A stretch of 7,114 nt of DNA from an uncultured bacterium. Lineage in GTDB: Bacteria > Patescibacteriota > Gracilibacteria > UBA4473. Under the pieces are notes generated by a model. That model worked only from the letters and a program-made list of their open reading frames with translations. It was not told where the DNA came from and did not search any database. The position numbers and the translations under genes are program-made. The stretch lies in the NCBI GenBank assembly GCA_947311285.1, contig CAMZKS010000021.1, positions 1 through 7,114 on the forward strand, read 5' to 3'. How positions within the stretch are numbered: position 1 is the first letter of the stretch; each line of letters begins with the position of its first letter. Below are positions 6,080-7,114 of this stretch, piece by piece.

Positions 6080-6730
6080 ATGATTTTGACTCGTCACGAA
6101 ATTCGTTCTCACATTGAAGCCGGTTCTCTTAGTTTTGAACCAGAATTAGATGCGTTTCAAAACCAACCGCACGCGGTGGATCTTCGTTTAGGAACGGTAT
6201 TTTATCTGCCAAAAATTTGGAAAACGACCGCTGCTGGACGAGAGATCGTAGCCGTTGATGTGACTGAAACAGCAGGAGATAACTATGAAAAAATTGAGCT
6301 TAAGCCTGGCCAGTATTTTGATTTGGCACCGGGAGAATCTATCATTGCTTCTACCTTAGAAAAAATTTGCTTAGAAGCCCCTGATTTAATGGGAATTTTG
6401 TACCCGCGAAGCTCTATTAATCGGCGCGGTCTATCGGTTGATTTAACGGGCATTATCGACACTTTTTATTGTGGGAATTTAATGATCCCCATCTTAAATA
6501 AAACCTCTTCGCAAGTGATTCGAATTTATCCTGGAGAAAGAATCTGCCAGGTGGTGTTTCATAAGCTAACACAGCCTTTAACTCGTGAAGAAGCACTGGT
6601 ACATGGGAAAATTGCGGCAAAATATAACGACAGTGATGGACACAATTTAGTGTCGAAGAAAGACGATCAGGAAGAAATTGATTTCATTAAATCGGGTGAT
6701 TTCGGGGGATTAAAAAAACATCAGTATTAA
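6080..6730 (+). CDS. dCTP deaminase/dUTPase family protein (Dcd-like; deaminase Glu absent, probably a dUTPase)
   Basis: Trimeric dUTPase-fold nucleotide hydrolase family. Dcd members deaminate dCTP to dUTP; Dut members cut dUTP to dUMP, the substrate of thymidylate synthase. The 216 residues begin like Dcd: MILTRHEI and then HAVDLRLGTVF (31-41). PRSS (109-112) is the shared phosphate motif and YPGERICQVVF (150-160) the later conserved strand. Dcd enzymes have a catalytic Glu in a GxLTLELxN strand; here the strand is GNLMIPILN and the position is P137. The preceding loop GIIDTFYCG (124-132) keeps the water-activating Asp (D127) and Tyr (Y130) of dUTPases, resembling E. coli Dut GLIDSDYQG. The C-terminus (KYNDSDGHNLVSKK) is Dcd-like, with no clear RGxGGFG dUTPase motif V. 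Automated annotation would probably call it dcd; I infer loss of deaminase activity. It starts 9 bp after the reductase and is last in the run. Confidence 0.85.
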   Translation: MILTRHEIRSHIEAGSLSFEPELDAFQNQPHAVDLRLGTVFYLPKIWKTTAAGREIVAVDVTETAGDNYEKIELKPGQYFDLAPGESIIASTLEKICLEAPDLMGILYPRSSINRRGLSVDLTGIIDTFYCGNLMIPILNKTSSQVIRIYPGERICQVVFHKLTQPLTREEALVHGKIAAKYNDSDGHNLVSKKDDQEEIDFIKSGDFGGLKKHQY

Positions 6731-6790
6731 GTACTACGACAACTTAGAAGATTCAGGGCAAGCTAGAAATTTGGCTCAATGGCTATATTT

Positions 6791-6796
6791 AAGGAT
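6791..6796 (+). promoter_or_regulatory. Ribosome binding site of the PrsW-like gene
   Basis: AAGGAT lies 9 bases before ATG 6806. It is one of only two reasonable Shine-Dalgarno sequences in the window and supports this start. The gap 6731-6805 shows no clear terminator after the Dcd-like gene, so read-through into the PrsW-like gene is possible. Confidence 0.5.
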
Positions 6797-6805
6797 ACTT
6801 AAGCT

Positions 6806-7114
6806 ATGTTTTTAGAAGTTTTTACACACGAATATTTTTGGCTGAGTTTTTTGCCAATTTCTTTTTTAGGTGCTGGGTTTTGGTTACTTTTCTTTGAACG
6901 TGTAAGAGAACAAAAAGATCCAATGGGACACTTGTTTTTGGCGATGGGAGCCGGATTTTTAGCAACGGTCGCTTATTCTGTTTTTGGGAGCATTTTTATT
7001 TTAGAACATTGGTTCGTTCAAGTTTTGTGGGAAGAGTGGTTTAAAGTTATGGCGGCAGTTGTGGCTATGGAAATGTTTGATAAACGTTTTAAATCGGTGG
7101 CAGGGGGTGTGGTG
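6806..7114 (+). CDS. PrsW-family intramembrane protease homologue (partial, N-terminal part)
   Basis: The open frame runs from ATG 6806 for 103 residues to the window end without a stop. Two hydrophobic segments (about 12-30 and 43-66) are separated by a charged loop, ERVREQKDP (31-39), like the KEP-type loop after the first helix of PrsW proteins. A third segment begins at about 69 and contains WEEWFK (75-80), fitting the EExxK motif (E76, E77, K80) of PrsW. FDKRFKSVAGGVV (91-103) fits the stretch leading to the next PrsW motif (a DGxVYG-like sequence), with the usual Asp not visible here. PrsW of Bacillus cleaves an anti-sigma factor in the membrane; the wider family also contains members of unknown function. 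The later His-containing motifs lie beyond the window, so catalytic competence cannot be judged. Function is not obviously tied to the nucleotide genes upstream. Confidence 0.75.
   Translation, partial: MFLEVFTHEYFWLSFLPISFLGAGFWLLFFERVREQKDPMGHLFLAMGAGFLATVAYSVFGSIFILEHWFVQVLWEEWFKVMAAVVAMEMFDKRFKSVAGGVV

Overview
This 7.1-kb window has roughly 40 % GC by eye and is densely coded. It reads as a bacterial chromosome using the standard code: genes end in TAA, TAG or TGA and no in-frame TGA needs decoding. Most starts lack a Shine-Dalgarno sequence and have A/T-rich leaders. The genes are compact and of mixed apparent ancestry. The DUF1858 fusion, short DHFR-family protein, Dcd-like protein and PrsW protein would fit an uncultured lineage such as Patescibacteria (Parcubacteria). 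That placement is a guess, not something the sequence proves. No mobile element, CRISPR array, tRNA or rRNA is visible.

Left part, minus strand (1-1441): a sugar-phosphate nucleotidylyltransferase with a C-terminal left-handed beta-helix, cut by the window edge, lies downstream of a two-domain protein. That protein joins a DUF1858 CxxC domain to an IscA/HesB-like domain that has lost its cysteine ligands. A 63-bp divergent intergenic region holding a perfect 20-bp palindrome separates this pair from the plus-strand genes.

Middle, plus strand (1505-6730): a thymidylate synthase family gene is followed, after a 194-bp non-coding gap with hairpins, by a tight five-gene run. The run is serB, serA, serC, a DHFR/RibD-C family reductase and a dCTP deaminase/dUTPase family protein, with gaps of 16, 4, -4 and 9 bp. 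SerA, SerC and SerB make serine from 3-phosphoglycerate. Serine hydroxymethyltransferase, not in the window, would convert serine to methylene-tetrahydrofolate, the cofactor of thymidylate synthase. The reductase would recycle dihydrofolate, and the Dcd/Dut protein would supply the nucleoside monophosphate. The locus therefore looks like a one-carbon-to-pyrimidine-deoxynucleotide module.

Two enzymes in this module carry non-standard specificity residues. The thymidylate synthase has Asp (D186) where dUMP-specific enzymes have the pyrimidine-selecting Asn. The same change is found in dCMP hydroxymethylases. The Dcd-like protein has Pro (P137) where dCTP deaminases have their catalytic Glu, and its active-site loop reads like a dUTPase. 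These two changes are the most interesting signals here.

Right edge (6806-7114): the start of a membrane protein with the EExxK signature of the PrsW family, cut by the window end.
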